Source: Pseudomonadota bacterium (GTDB taxonomy: Bacteria; Pseudomonadota; Alphaproteobacteria; Sphingomonadales; Sphingomonadaceae). Taken from it: DNA of 64,000 bases. The notes beneath the pieces were generated by a model. The model was not told the origin of the DNA. It saw nothing but the letters and a program-made list of their open reading frames with translations, and did not search any database. The stretch is from the NCBI GenBank assembly GCA_023416515.1, contig JAEZHP010000183.1, forward strand, positions 1 to 64,000, written 5' to 3'. Below, in pieces: positions 7,464 to 16,466 of the stretch (within the stretch, counting starts at the first letter, position 1; each line of letters begins with the position of its first letter). The position numbers and the translations under genes are program-made.

Positions 7464-8392
7464 CCGACACCTCCTGGGCGGAGAAGATGCGGGCCGGGTT
7501 CCGGCGCACCTCGGACCGGTTCGGCGACAATCTCACGGGCCTGTTCAACAAGGCCGCGCTCGACGAGCAATCGCTGGACGAGATCGAGGAGGCGCTGATC
7601 GCGTCCGACCTTGGCCCCTCCACCGCTGCCAAGATCCGCGACCGCCTCGCCGCCGAGCGGTTCGAGCGCGGGGTCACCGAGGCCGAGGTCCGCCGGGTCG
7701 TCGCCCAGGAGCTGGAGAAGATCCTGGCGCCGGTCGCCGAGCCGCTGGAGATCGACGCCTTCCCGCGTCCGCAGGTCATCCTGGTCGTCGGGGTCAACGG
7801 TTCGGGCAAGACGACGACCATCGCCAAGCTCGCCAACCAATTCCTCGACCAGGACTACTCGGTGCTGCTCGCCGCCGGCGATACCTTCCGCGCCGCGGCC
7901 ATCGAGCAATTGAAGATCTGGGCCGATCGAATCGGAGTTCCGATCATCACCGGCCCCGAAGGCGGCGACAGCTCGGCGATCGTGTTCGACGGGGTGAAGA
8001 AAGCGACGGAAGAAGGCATCGACGTGCTCATCGTCGACACCGCCGGCCGCCTCCAGAACAAGCGCCACCTGATGGACGAGCTCGCCAAGATCCGGAAGGT
8101 TCTCGGCCGCCTCAATCCCGCGGCCCCGCACGACGTCGTTCTCGTCCTCGACGCGACGACGGGCCAGAATGCGCTGGCGCAGATCGACGTGTTCCGCGAA
8201 GTGGCCGGAGTGACCGGCCTCATCATGACCAAGCTGGACGGCACCGCCCGCGGCGGAGTGATGGTCGCGGCGGCCGACAAATATGGCATGCCCATCCACG
8301 CCATCGGCATTGGTGAAGGCATGAACGACTTGCGTCCGTTCGATCCCAAAGAGGTCGCGGACGCCATTGCCGGAATTGGGGGAACAGCTTGA
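7460..8392 (+). CDS. ftsY: Signal recognition particle receptor FtsY
   Basis: FtsY is the membrane-associated GTPase that docks Ffh-ribosome complexes. This is a short 310-residue NG-domain form without the long acidic A domain of E. coli. G motifs are present: GVNGSGKTTT (about residue 112), DTAGR and TKLDGTARGG, with the family signature IGIGEGMNDLRPFDP at the end. It overlaps mtaB (ATGA) and yciB (TTGA), placing it in one transcription unit. Confidence 0.97.
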   Translation: MTDTSWAEKMRAGFRRTSDRFGDNLTGLFNKAALDEQSLDEIEEALIASDLGPSTAAKIRDRLAAERFERGVTEAEVRRVVAQELEKILAPVAEPLEIDAFPRPQVILVVGVNGSGKTTTIAKLANQFLDQDYSVLLAAGDTFRAAAIEQLKIWADRIGVPIITGPEGGDSSAIVFDGVKKATEEGIDVLIVDTAGRLQNKRHLMDELAKIRKVLGRLNPAAPHDVVLVLDATTGQNALAQIDVFREVAGVTGLIMTKLDGTARGGVMVAAADKYGMPIHAIGIGEGMNDLRPFDPKEVADAIAGIGGTA

Positions 8393-9021
8393 CCGACACC
8401 ATCGCAACCAAGCCGCGCTCGCCCAGCGCCGGCGCCAAGCTGCTGATCGACCTCGGGCCTTTGCTCGTCTTCTTCCTCGCCAACGGCTTCGCCCCCGTCG
8501 CTAAGGAAGTGAAGATCTTCTACGCGACCGGCGCCTTCATGGTGGCGATGTTCGCAGCGATGATTTTCTCGCAGATCCGCTACAGGCACATCTCGCCGCT
8601 CCTGCTCTTTTCCGGAGCAATGGTGCTCGTGCTCGGCGGCATCACCATCTATTTGCATGACGAAACCTTCATCAAGGTGAAGCCGACCATCTATTATCTG
8701 CTCGTCGCGGGGCTCCTCACCTTCGGCCTCGTCACCGGCCGCAACCTCCTCAAGATGGTTCTGGAGTCGGTCTATCCGGGCCTCTCCGAGCGCGGCTGGA
8801 AGCTGCTCACGCGCAACTGGATCGGCTATTTCCTGGTCATGGCGGTGATCAACGAAGCCGTGTGGCGGACCCAAAGCACCGACTTCTGGATCGGCTTCAA
8901 GCTGTGGTTCTTCCTTCCGGCGACATTCCTCTTCGCTCTCGCCAACGTCCCGATGCTGATGCGTCACGGGCTCGAGGCAGGCGAGGCCAAGGAAGACCCG
9001 CCGGTCCCGCCGACTCAGTGA
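8389..9021 (+). CDS. yciB: YciB/IspZ family inner-membrane septation protein
   Basis: A 210-residue polytopic protein with about five to six membrane helices. The N-terminal LIDLGPLLVFFLANG, the ATGAFMVAMFAAM helix and the later WRTQSTDFWIGFKLW are typical of the YciB (septation protein A) family, which affects cell-envelope integrity and division. The TTG start overlaps the ftsY stop. The last 15 residues are a charged, Pro-rich cytoplasmic tail. Confidence 0.92.
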   Translation: MTDTIATKPRSPSAGAKLLIDLGPLLVFFLANGFAPVAKEVKIFYATGAFMVAMFAAMIFSQIRYRHISPLLLFSGAMVLVLGGITIYLHDETFIKVKPTIYYLLVAGLLTFGLVTGRNLLKMVLESVYPGLSERGWKLLTRNWIGYFLVMAVINEAVWRTQSTDFWIGFKLWFFLPATFLFALANVPMLMRHGLEAGEAKEDPPVPPTQ

Positions 9022-9032
9022 GGCCCGCCGCC

Positions 9033-9965
9033 ATGGACAACGTGCTCTCGATCCGCGGCCTCACCAAGACCTACAAGTCGGGTACGGCCGCTCTCAAGCC
9101 GGTCGACCTGGAGATCCGGCGCGGCGAGATCTTCGCCCTGCTCGGCCCCAACGGCGCCGGCAAGACGACCCTGATCAGCATCGTCTGCGGCCTGGTTAAT
9201 CCCTCGGGCGGCACTGTGACCATCGATGGCCACGACATTATCCGCGACTATCGCGCCGCGCGCACCAAGATCGGCCTTGTGCCTCAGGAGCTCCACACCG
9301 ACGCGTTCGAGCCCGTATGGTCCACCGTGTCGTTCAGCCGCGGCCTGTTCGGGCGGCCTCGGGACGATGCCCATATCGAGAAAGTGCTCCGCGACCTGTC
9401 GCTGTGGGACAAGCGCAAGACGATCATGAAGGAGCTGTCCGGCGGCATGAAGCGCCGGGTGATGATCGCCAAGGCACTCGCCCACGAGCCCGAGATCCTG
9501 TTCCTCGACGAGCCCACCGCGGGAGTCGACGTCGAGCTTCGCCGCGATATGTGGAACCTGGTGCGCCAGCTTCGCGAGAGCGGAGTCACCATCATCCTCA
9601 CCACCCATTATATCGAGGAAGCCGAGGAGATGGCCGACCGGGTGGGGGTGATCAACAAGGGCGAGCTGATCCTTGTCGAGGAGAAGGAGGCGCTGATGCG
9701 CAAGCTCGGCAAGAAGGAGCTGACGCTCCAGCTCTCCGAGCCGCTCGCCGCCGTTCCGGCCGAGCTCGCCGAGTGGGACCTCACGCTCAACGGCGACGGC
9801 ACCGAGCTTCACTATGTCTTCGATCCCAAGGGCGAGCGGACCGGCATACCCTCGCTGCTGACGGCGATGCGAGACTCCGGAATTCAGTTCAAGGACCTCA
9901 ACACCCACCAGAGCTCTCTCGAAGAGATCTTCGTCAGCCTGGTCACCGAACGGAGGGCCTCATGA
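9033..9965 (+). CDS. ABC-2 exporter ATP-binding protein (YadG-like)
   Basis: A 310-residue ATPase with Walker A GPNGAGKTT, Q-loop VPQE, signature LSGGMKRR, Walker B ILFLDEPTAGVD and switch His in TTHYIEEAEE. The motifs DEPTAGVDVELRR and LEEIFVSLVTE at the C-terminus closely resemble E. coli YadG. The ATG at 9033 is preferred because the open frame upstream runs through yciB without homology. It overlaps the permease gene by ATGA. Substrate unknown; drug or polysaccharide export is typical of related pairs. Confidence 0.93.
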   Translation: MDNVLSIRGLTKTYKSGTAALKPVDLEIRRGEIFALLGPNGAGKTTLISIVCGLVNPSGGTVTIDGHDIIRDYRAARTKIGLVPQELHTDAFEPVWSTVSFSRGLFGRPRDDAHIEKVLRDLSLWDKRKTIMKELSGGMKRRVMIAKALAHEPEILFLDEPTAGVDVELRRDMWNLVRQLRESGVTIILTTHYIEEAEEMADRVGVINKGELILVEEKEALMRKLGKKELTLQLSEPLAAVPAELAEWDLTLNGDGTELHYVFDPKGERTGIPSLLTAMRDSGIQFKDLNTHQSSLEEIFVSLVTERRAS

Positions 9966-10738
9966 GCGTCGGCGCGTTCAACCATCGCGGCGTCCTCGCG
10001 GTCTACCGTTTCGAGATGCACCGCTTCGCCCGCACCTTGTGGACCGGCCTCGCGGTCCCGGTGATCACCACTTCGCTCTACTTCGTGGTGTTCGGAGCAG
10101 CGATCGGCAGTCGGATGACCGAGATCAACGGCATTCCCTATGGCAGCTTCATCGTTCCGGGCCTGATGATGCTGTCCTTGTTCACCGAGAGCATCTTCAA
10201 CGCGAGCTTCGGGATCCACATGCCGCGCTTCACCGGCACGATCTACGAATTGCTGTCGGCGCCGATGTCGGCGCTCGAGACGGTGCTCGGCTACGTCGGC
10301 GCTGCGGCGACCAAGGCGACCATCGTTGCCCTGGTGATCCTCGCCACCGCCAACCTGTTCGTCGACGTCCATGTCGAGCATCCGTTCCTGATGCTCGGCT
10401 ATCTGTTGCTGGTCGCCGCGACCTTCTGCCTGTTCGGCTTCATCGTCGGCATCTGGGCCAAGGGGTTCGAGCAGCTTCAGGTCATCCCGCTGCTGGTGGT
10501 CACTCCCCTCACCTTCCTCGGCGGCGCCTTCTACTCGATCGACATGCTTGCCGAGCCGTGGCGGACGATCACCCTGTTCAATCCGGTCGTCTATCTGATC
10601 AACGGCTTCCGCTGGACTTTCTTCGGCACCGCTGACGTGCCGGTCGGCTACGCGCTCGGCGCGACCTTCGCCTTCTTCCTCGCCTGCCTTGCGGTCATCG
10701 CCTGGATCTTTCGCACCGGCTACCGGCTCAAGGCCTGA
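9962..10738 (+). CDS. ABC-2 exporter permease (YadH-like)
   Basis: A 258-residue permease with six predicted helices and the ABC-2 signature region VTPLTFLGGAFYSIDMLAEPW followed by NPVVYLINGFRW, closely matching the layout of E. coli YadH. It is coupled to the ATPase gene by an ATGA overlap, and one such subunit probably dimerises with two ATPases. Its transcript ends at a strong hairpin just downstream. Confidence 0.92.
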   Translation: MSVGAFNHRGVLAVYRFEMHRFARTLWTGLAVPVITTSLYFVVFGAAIGSRMTEINGIPYGSFIVPGLMMLSLFTESIFNASFGIHMPRFTGTIYELLSAPMSALETVLGYVGAAATKATIVALVILATANLFVDVHVEHPFLMLGYLLLVAATFCLFGFIVGIWAKGFEQLQVIPLLVVTPLTFLGGAFYSIDMLAEPWRTITLFNPVVYLINGFRWTFFGTADVPVGYALGATFAFFLACLAVIAWIFRTGYRLKA

Positions 10739-10740
10739 AT

Positions 10741-10772
10741 AGCTCCTCCCCGAGCGAGCTTGGGGAGGAGCT
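10741..10772. terminator. Bidirectional hairpin between yadH-like gene and sodB
   Basis: AGCTCCTCCCC and GGGGAGGAGCT form a perfect 11-base-pair stem with a ten-base loop between two convergent genes. No long T-run follows on either strand, so it may need Rho or act mainly by stabilising mRNA ends. Confidence 0.7.
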
Positions 10773-10778
10773 TGGACC

Positions 10779-11405
10779 TCAGCCTTCCTGATCGGCGCGG
10801 CTGATGCCGTTGCCGTCGAGATTCTGTGCGACGAAGTCCCAGTTGACGATGTTGCCGAGCACCTTCTCGGCGAAGTCTGCGCGGACGTTGCGGTAGTCGA
10901 TGTAATAAGCGTGCTCCCACACATCGAGCGTGAGCAGCGGCTTCATGCCATCATAAGCGACCGGGCTGTCGGCATCGTGGAGCGAGGTGATCTTGAGCGC
11001 TCCGCCATCGAGCACCAGCCACGCCCAACCGTTGGAGAAGTGGCCGATAGCCTCCTTCTTGAGCTCGGCGAGAAGGTTGTCGGTCGAGCCGTAAGCCTGG
11101 TCGATCAGCTCGGCCAGCCGGCCGGTCGGGCGCTGGCCCTGCGCGGGCGCGAGGCACTGCCAGTAGAAGCTGTGGTTCCAGATCTGCGCGGACTGGTTGA
11201 ACAGGGTCTTCTCGCCCTGGCTCTTGGCCTGGGTGATCAGCCGGCTGAGCGGAAGCGAGCCCAGGCCCTTCTCCTCGACCAGGCTGTTGGTCTTGTCGAC
11301 ATAGGCCTTGTGATGCTTGCCGTGGTGATATTCGAGAGTCTCGGCCGACATGAACTCGCCGAGCGCGTCCTTGGCATAAGGGAGTTCGGGCAAAGTGTAG
11401 GGCAT
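10779..11405 (-). CDS. sodB: Superoxide dismutase (Fe/Mn family, Fe-type features)
   Basis: This enzyme converts superoxide to oxygen and hydrogen peroxide. The 208-residue sequence has the metal ligands in YHHGKHHKAYV (His27 region), NQSAQIWNHSFYW (His) and DVWEHAYYIDYRN (Asp and His). The WNHSFYWQCL segment favours the Fe form; metal choice is not certain from sequence. The start MPYTLPELPY is standard, with AGGAGGACATC ahead of it. It stands alone on the minus strand, after the TPR gene. Confidence 0.95.
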   Translation of the reverse strand: MPYTLPELPYAKDALGEFMSAETLEYHHGKHHKAYVDKTNSLVEEKGLGSLPLSRLITQAKSQGEKTLFNQSAQIWNHSFYWQCLAPAQGQRPTGRLAELIDQAYGSTDNLLAELKKEAIGHFSNGWAWLVLDGGALKITSLHDADSPVAYDGMKPLLTLDVWEHAYYIDYRNVRADFAEKVLGNIVNWDFVAQNLDGNGISRADQEG

Positions 11406-11473
11406 GATGTCCTCCTGAGGCTGCGGTTTGCGGCCTCGCTACTCCAGCGCCGGAGGAACGGCACGCCCTTTTT

Positions 11474-12046
11474 TCAGCTCGACTGACTCACACCCGCCGG
11501 CACGACCCGGAAGCGCTGCAGGTCCTCCCGCGGCGCCGCCCAATGCGGATCCAGCTCGCTTGCCCGGCGATAGTCGTAATAAGCGGAGCGCACGTCGCCC
11601 AGCAGCTCATAGGCCACGGCCCGGCCGTAATGGGCCATTGCCGGACGCCGGGTATGATGGTCGATCGCCTGGCTGAACATGGTCACGGCTTCGCTTCTCC
11701 GGTCGCGGCGGAGCAGCGCCGAGCCGCGGTTGAGATAGGCTTCCGGCTCGTTCGGATCGCGCCTCAGCGCTTCGTCGAAGTCGGCGATCGCGTCGTCGAC
11801 ATTGCCCCGGCGCAAACGAAGGATGCCGCGGTTCACATAGGTCGCGATGATGTGGCTCGGCTCGGTCGCCTCGCCGCGCAATGCAGCATCGCAATGGCGC
11901 ATGTCCTGCGGAGCCGGCAACATCGGCGATTCCGCGGCGAGATAGCACATCCGTGCCGAACTGGAGCCGAGGACGGTTACGCCGGCAATCGCGGGAAACG
12001 GAACGACGGCGAAGGCGGCGGCAATAAGAACATGATGCTTGGCCAT
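11474..12046 (-). CDS. Secreted TPR-repeat protein
   Basis: A 190-residue protein with a signal peptide (MAKHHVLIAAAFAVVPFPAIAG) and three TPR units from about residue 75 (YVNRGILRLRRGNVDDAIADF, then AYLNRGSALLRRD and AHYGRAVAYELLGD). The start at 12046 is preceded by AAGGAGAG six bases upstream and gives a clean signal peptide; the longer open frame upstream overlaps glcB and lacks homology. Four Cys-free repeats and a short tail suggest a periplasmic scaffold. The partner is unknown. It is divergent from glcB. Confidence 0.78.
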   Translation of the reverse strand: MAKHHVLIAAAFAVVPFPAIAGVTVLGSSSARMCYLAAESPMLPAPQDMRHCDAALRGEATEPSHIIATYVNRGILRLRRGNVDDAIADFDEALRRDPNEPEAYLNRGSALLRRDRRSEAVTMFSQAIDHHTRRPAMAHYGRAVAYELLGDVRSAYYDYRRASELDPHWAAPREDLQRFRVVPAGVSQSS

Positions 12047-12197
12047 GATCGCTCTCCTTCTCGAAGGAGCCCACCGTGACGGACCATAGCACTTTTCGGG
12101 CCTCCGCCCAACCGGGCTAAGGCGGGGACAGGGCGCGCTTGATGCGCCTGGGCGGGTCCCGCATAGCGCCGGTTCACATGCCGGCAGGAGACAGGAT

Positions 12198-14327
12198 TTG
12201 GCGCAGATTGTCCCGGGTCTCGAGGTCGATCCGATCCTGCTCGAATTCGTCGATGAGGCGCTTCCGGGAAGCGGAGTGGATCGGGACGCTTTCTGGGCCG
12301 GCGCGGCTGAACTGCTTCGGGAGCTGACGCCCGAGAATAGCCGCCTCCTGGCCCGCCGCGACGAGCTCCAGGCGCGGATCGACGAGCGCAACGAGGCGCT
12401 TCAGGGCCGAGTCCCGTCCCCGGCCGAGGAAGAAGGTTTTCTGCGCGACATCGGCTATCTCGCAGCCGCGCCGGCGCCGTTCACGATCGGCACTGCACAG
12501 GTCGACCCCGAGATCGCCGATATCGCCGGGCCCCAGCTCGTCGTGCCGGCGAGCAACGCACGATACGCGCTCAATGCTCTCAACGCCCGTTGGGGAAGCC
12601 TGTACGACGCTCTCTACGGCACTGACGCCCTCGGCGAGCCTCCGGCGGACGGAAGCTACGACGCCGAGCGCGGCCAACACGTGATCTCGGCGGGGCGCGC
12701 CCTGCTCGACGACATCGCGCCGCTCGCCGCCGCCAGCCACGCCGACGTCTTCGCCTACCGCATAGAGGGCGGCGCCTTGGTAAGCGACCTCGGTCCGCTC
12801 CGCGATCCATCGCTATTCGTCGGTTGGCGCGGCCAAGGGGATGCACCCTCGGCGCTGCTCCTTCGCCACCACGACCTCTACGTCGAGATCGTCATCGACC
12901 GCGAGGCCCCCATCGGAAGCCAGGACAAGGCCGGCGTCGCCGACATCCTGCTCGAGAGCGCAGTCACCACGATCATGGATTGCGAGGACAGCGTCGCGGC
13001 AGTGGATGCCGAGGACAAGGTCGCAGTCTACCGGAACCTGCTGGGCCTTATGAAAGGCACCCTTACGGCGCGCTTCGCAAAGGGCAGCGGAATCGTCGAG
13101 CGATCGGCCGCCGCCGACCGAAGCTACAAGGCGCCGGGCGGAGGCCTGCTGACGGTCAAGGGCCGTGCGCTGATGTTCATTCGCAATGTCGGCCACCTGA
13201 TGACCAACCCGATGATCAGGATCGATGGAGCGGACGCATTCGAGGGCCTGTCTGATGCCCTCTTCACCGCGCTCATCGCTCTCCACGATATTCGCAGCGC
13301 CCGCGCAAACAGCGCGGCGGGATCGATCTACATCGTCAAGCCGAAGATGCACGGACCCGAGGAAGCCGGCTTCGCGGACCGGCTTTTCGGCCGGGTCGAG
13401 GACCTGCTCGGGCTGCCGCGCCACACAATCAAGATCGGCGTTATGGACGAGGAACGGCGCACCTCGGTCAATCTCGCCGCCTGCATCCATGCGGTGAAGG
13501 ATCGTATCGTCTTCATCAATACCGGCTTCCTCGACCGCACAGGAGACGAGATCCACACGTCGATGCGCTTGGGACCGATGATCCGCAAAAGCGCGATGAA
13601 GGGGAGCACCTGGCTGGCGGCCTATGAAAACAACAATGTCGACGTCGGCCTTGCCTGCGGCTTCGAAGGCCGCGCCCAGATTGGCAAGGGCATGTGGGCG
13701 ATGCCCGACCGGATGGCCGAAATGATGGCTGCCAAGATCGCCCATCCGCAAGCCGGCGCGGATACCGCCTGGGTCCCCTCCCCGACCGCGGCGACTCTCC
13801 ATGCGCTCCACTATCACCGGGTGAATGTGGCGGAGCGCCAGCGCGAGATCGCGAAGCGCGCGCCTGCCAAGCCTGCCGATATGCTGGCGATCCCGGTTGC
13901 GGAGGGGGCGAACTGGACCGCGCAGGAGATCGGCGAGGAGCTCGACAACAACGTCCAGGGCATTTTGGGCTATGTCGTGCGCTGGATCGACCAGGGCGTC
14001 GGGTGCTCGAAGGTGCCCGACATCCACGGCGTCGGCCTGATGGAGGATCGGGCGACCTGCCGAATCTCAAGCCAGCATCTCGCCAACTGGCTTCACCATG
14101 GCATCGTCACGTTGGAACAGGTCGATGAGGCGTTGCTTCGGATGGCGGCGATGGTCGACCGTCAGAATGCGGGCGATCCGTCCTATCGCCCCATGGCGCA
14201 GGATCCCCATGCAAACCTCGCCTTCCAGGCCGCGCGGGCGCTGATCGTCGAGGGCGAGGCGCAGCCGTCCGGTTACACCGAGCCAGTGCTTCACGCGCAC
14301 CGGCTGCGGCTCAAGTCGAAGCTCTGA
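12198..14327 (+). CDS. glcB: Malate synthase G
   Basis: This enzyme condenses glyoxylate with acetyl-CoA to malate in the glyoxylate and glycolate pathways. The 709-residue length fits isoform G (E. coli 723). Family segments include the MDCEDSVAAVDAEDK block, IYIVKPKMHGPEE, VGLACGFEGRAQIGKGMWAMPD and the C-terminal CSKVPDIHGVGLMEDRAT. The start is TTG with AGGAGACAGGA ahead. No isocitrate lyase or glycolate oxidase gene is in the window, so which pathway supplies glyoxylate cannot be told. Confidence 0.96.
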   Translation: MAQIVPGLEVDPILLEFVDEALPGSGVDRDAFWAGAAELLRELTPENSRLLARRDELQARIDERNEALQGRVPSPAEEEGFLRDIGYLAAAPAPFTIGTAQVDPEIADIAGPQLVVPASNARYALNALNARWGSLYDALYGTDALGEPPADGSYDAERGQHVISAGRALLDDIAPLAAASHADVFAYRIEGGALVSDLGPLRDPSLFVGWRGQGDAPSALLLRHHDLYVEIVIDREAPIGSQDKAGVADILLESAVTTIMDCEDSVAAVDAEDKVAVYRNLLGLMKGTLTARFAKGSGIVERSAAADRSYKAPGGGLLTVKGRALMFIRNVGHLMTNPMIRIDGADAFEGLSDALFTALIALHDIRSARANSAAGSIYIVKPKMHGPEEAGFADRLFGRVEDLLGLPRHTIKIGVMDEERRTSVNLAACIHAVKDRIVFINTGFLDRTGDEIHTSMRLGPMIRKSAMKGSTWLAAYENNNVDVGLACGFEGRAQIGKGMWAMPDRMAEMMAAKIAHPQAGADTAWVPSPTAATLHALHYHRVNVAERQREIAKRAPAKPADMLAIPVAEGANWTAQEIGEELDNNVQGILGYVVRWIDQGVGCSKVPDIHGVGLMEDRATCRISSQHLANWLHHGIVTLEQVDEALLRMAAMVDRQNAGDPSYRPMAQDPHANLAFQAARALIVEGEAQPSGYTEPVLHAHRLRLKSKL

Positions 14328-14335
14328 AAAAAGAA

Positions 14336-14356
14336 GGGGCGGCTTTACGCCGCCCC
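14336..14356. terminator. Hairpin terminator after glcB
   Basis: GGGGCGGC and GCCGCCCC form an eight-pair stem with a TTTAC loop nine bases after the glcB stop. The plus strand lacks a T-run afterwards, but AAAAAAGAA precedes the stem, so on the minus strand the hairpin is followed by a T-run and could end the minus-strand gene starting at 15448. Confidence 0.7.
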
Positions 14357-14363
14357 CGAGTAG

Positions 14364-14440
14364 GACCTCAGGACAGAGGTCTTGCCCCTTCCACCCCTTG
14401 GCGGCGCTAAGCAGCTGCCGCGAGGACCGTGGACGTCCTC
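14364..14440. other. Run of further hairpins between glcB and the cupin-like gene
   Basis: Three more inverted repeats follow the terminator: GACCTC/GAGGTC (14364-14381), GCGGC/GCCGC (about 14401-14421) and GAGGAC/GTCCTC (14422-14440). With the terminator this makes four stems in about 105 bases of non-coding DNA. It may be layered termination or a structured small RNA; no known RNA family is recognised. Confidence 0.35.
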
Positions 14441-14515
14441 TTCAAACCGCTTAGTCTCGGCCCCACGCAAAACCTGTCGCTGCCAGCAAAAAATTTTCGC
14501 AGCGGCAAAGTTCGT

Positions 14516-15448
14516 TCAATCCACGGCTGCCGGGCCCCTCTCGATCCAGCTCTTGGCCGCGCGGAGCCGTTGCGCCTCGTGGCCCGCTGTCGCCCCGACG
14601 AGATCGCTGGCGCGCGCCGCTTCCTCGAACATTGCAATGCGGCTGTCGGGATCCGCGAGAAGCGACGCCTTGGCCTGAAGCGCTGCGAAGCGGGTTCGGC
14701 CGCTGGGATGGCTGGCGGCGCAATGCTCGATGAGATCGCGGCCGTTTTCACCGCCGCAATGGGCAGCGATCCGGATCAGGGTCTCGATCGTGGAATTGTT
14801 GATGATCCCAGCGACTTCGGACCGCTCGAGGTCGAAGCGATATTGATCTCGAAAGTCGGAGGCCGGCGAGACCGCCACGATATTGAGCGACACCGACAGT
14901 GCGTCCGGCGGCAGTTGGCAGTGGACGTCGAGATGCCTTCTGTAGAGCATCACCTTGCCCTCCTCGAGCCGCGAGCGCTCGACGAAACGCAGGTCCACCT
15001 TCTCGCCTGGATAGCCGGTCACCTGCTCATAATCATATTCGTAATAGTCGCTCCAATAGCCGGGCCCGTGATAGCCGACCGTCAGGAACGTGAAATTGTG
15101 GTCGTGCGGCAGATCGTAGAAGAACGGATCGCGGCCGCTATTCGTCAGCGCACTGTCGCCTTCCGACGGCCAGAAATTGGCGCGCAGTGCGAACGTCGGC
15201 TCCCGGTGAAGCAGCACGACCTGCGCGCTGTACTGGTTGTTCGCGATCTGGCCGGCGCAGCGCTGCTTGAGTTCCTCGATGACGAGATCGCCCAGAAAGC
15301 GGCGGTTGTTGGCAAGCCGCTTCAGCGCGGGACCCCACTCGGCGACGCACTCCTCGTCCTCCGGGTCGAACCGGCCGCTCTTCAGCATCTCGACGAGATC
15401 GCCTAGCTCGATCGAATCCTTGGCATCGGCGTGGATCACGCGAGGCAT
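14516..15448 (-). CDS. Cupin-like protein of the 42-residue-peptide cassette
   Basis: I do not recognise a named family with certainty. The 310-residue protein has a helical N-terminus and a central aromatic-rich beta section with LPHDHNFTFLTVGYHG, followed by GYWSDYYEYDYEQV and RRHLDVHCQLPPD. The spaced HxH and later His resemble a metal-binding cupin or 2-oxoglutarate-oxygenase fold, so a metal-dependent modifying enzyme is possible. The last 100 residues are helical. Its start lies 13 bases inside the upstream HEAT gene, indicating coupled translation. It is the third gene after a 42-residue peptide on the same strand. Confidence 0.6.
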   Translation of the reverse strand: MPRVIHADAKDSIELGDLVEMLKSGRFDPEDEECVAEWGPALKRLANNRRFLGDLVIEELKQRCAGQIANNQYSAQVVLLHREPTFALRANFWPSEGDSALTNSGRDPFFYDLPHDHNFTFLTVGYHGPGYWSDYYEYDYEQVTGYPGEKVDLRFVERSRLEEGKVMLYRRHLDVHCQLPPDALSVSLNIVAVSPASDFRDQYRFDLERSEVAGIINNSTIETLIRIAAHCGGENGRDLIEHCAASHPSGRTRFAALQAKASLLADPDSRIAMFEEAARASDLVGATAGHEAQRLRAAKSWIERGPAAVD

Positions 15449-16431
15449 AGGGGCTCTCCCTCACCTTTGGCCTGATCGCCCGGGAAAAGGATCGCGAGCG
15501 TCTGAAGCGCGGCCTCGCGCACCTCGGGATGCTCGTCCTGCGCCGCCATCGTCTCGAGGTGAGGCAGGGCGAGGTCCGAGTCGAGCACGAGGAACTCCCG
15601 CATCGCCGCCCAGCGCGTGTAGAAATGGGGGCTGCCCAGTATCGCTTCGAACACTGGTGCTGCGTCGCGCCGGTCCATCGCGCGCAGAAGCGTCAACATC
15701 ATCTGAGCGCGCGAACTCGCCTCGTCGGTGCTGCTCGCCCCGACGAATTCGTGGCTGTCGCAATCATATTCGACGGTCAATGGCGCGGCGCCGAGCGGCG
15801 TCGTCGCCTGCAGATAGACCATGTCCGACTCAGCGTGATCGACGACGAAGCTCTGTCGCCGGCCATCGAGAACGAACGTTTCGCCGTCGCCGAGGCGGCG
15901 TTGCTCGGTTCGGCGGCATCGGCCGCTGTCCTCGGCGCTGAACCCGGCGGCGATCTGCGGCGCTTCCCAGAACGATAAGGTCGCGCTTCCCGCCTTGATG
16001 AACTTGTAGATCGACAATGTGCCCGGGAAGACGATCGAAGCTCCGCCGGTGCGCGAGAGGCGCTTGGCCGCGACCGCTTCCGCCGACGCGACCGAGATGA
16101 AGATGTTGAGGCTCGGACGATCGAACAGCAGAAGTCCGCGATGGACCTCGCTGGAGCCGTTGCGCAGTGGCGGCCGGGCGAAGGGGTTTGCGCGCGCGGC
16201 GTCGATCAGCGGCGCCAGGCACGAGGCGAGCGCGGAATCGTCGTGGAAGAACGACCGCGCCAACGCGAGGACATCCTCTGCCGTGGCCGGGGTGTCGGCA
16301 AGGGTCTCATCGAGTCGACGAATGGCGGGGCTTGCGCGAAACGTCCTGGCAAGCTCCGCACCCTCGCTCACCGAGCGGGCCTGGGCCGCCTTGTCGTTCA
16401 ACCAGGCGGCCAGGCTTTCGTCCGCGATCAT
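15436..16431 (-). CDS. HEAT-repeat protein with beta-rich centre, peptide cassette
   Basis: The 331-residue protein has a helical N-terminus (1-110), a beta-rich centre (RGLLLFDRPSLNIFIS through VDHAESDMVYLQ, possibly a degenerate cupin) and C-terminal HEAT-like helices from about 255 (RWAAMREFLVLDSD, then EVREAALQTLAILF). HEAT helices usually bind a partner or substrate protein. GAGGAAACGCG precedes the ATG at 16431; the longer frame upstream runs through the peptide gene. It begins 35 bases after the 42-residue peptide and overlaps the cupin-like gene. The order suggests that it recognises or modifies the peptide, but this is inference. Confidence 0.6.
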   Translation of the reverse strand: MIADESLAAWLNDKAAQARSVSEGAELARTFRASPAIRRLDETLADTPATAEDVLALARSFFHDDSALASCLAPLIDAARANPFARPPLRNGSSEVHRGLLLFDRPSLNIFISVASAEAVAAKRLSRTGGASIVFPGTLSIYKFIKAGSATLSFWEAPQIAAGFSAEDSGRCRRTEQRRLGDGETFVLDGRRQSFVVDHAESDMVYLQATTPLGAAPLTVEYDCDSHEFVGASSTDEASSRAQMMLTLLRAMDRRDAAPVFEAILGSPHFYTRWAAMREFLVLDSDLALPHLETMAAQDEHPEVREAALQTLAILFPGDQAKGEGEPLCLA

Positions 16432-16466
16432 CGCGTTTCCTCGGCCCTCATGAGCGCCCCGAGCCG

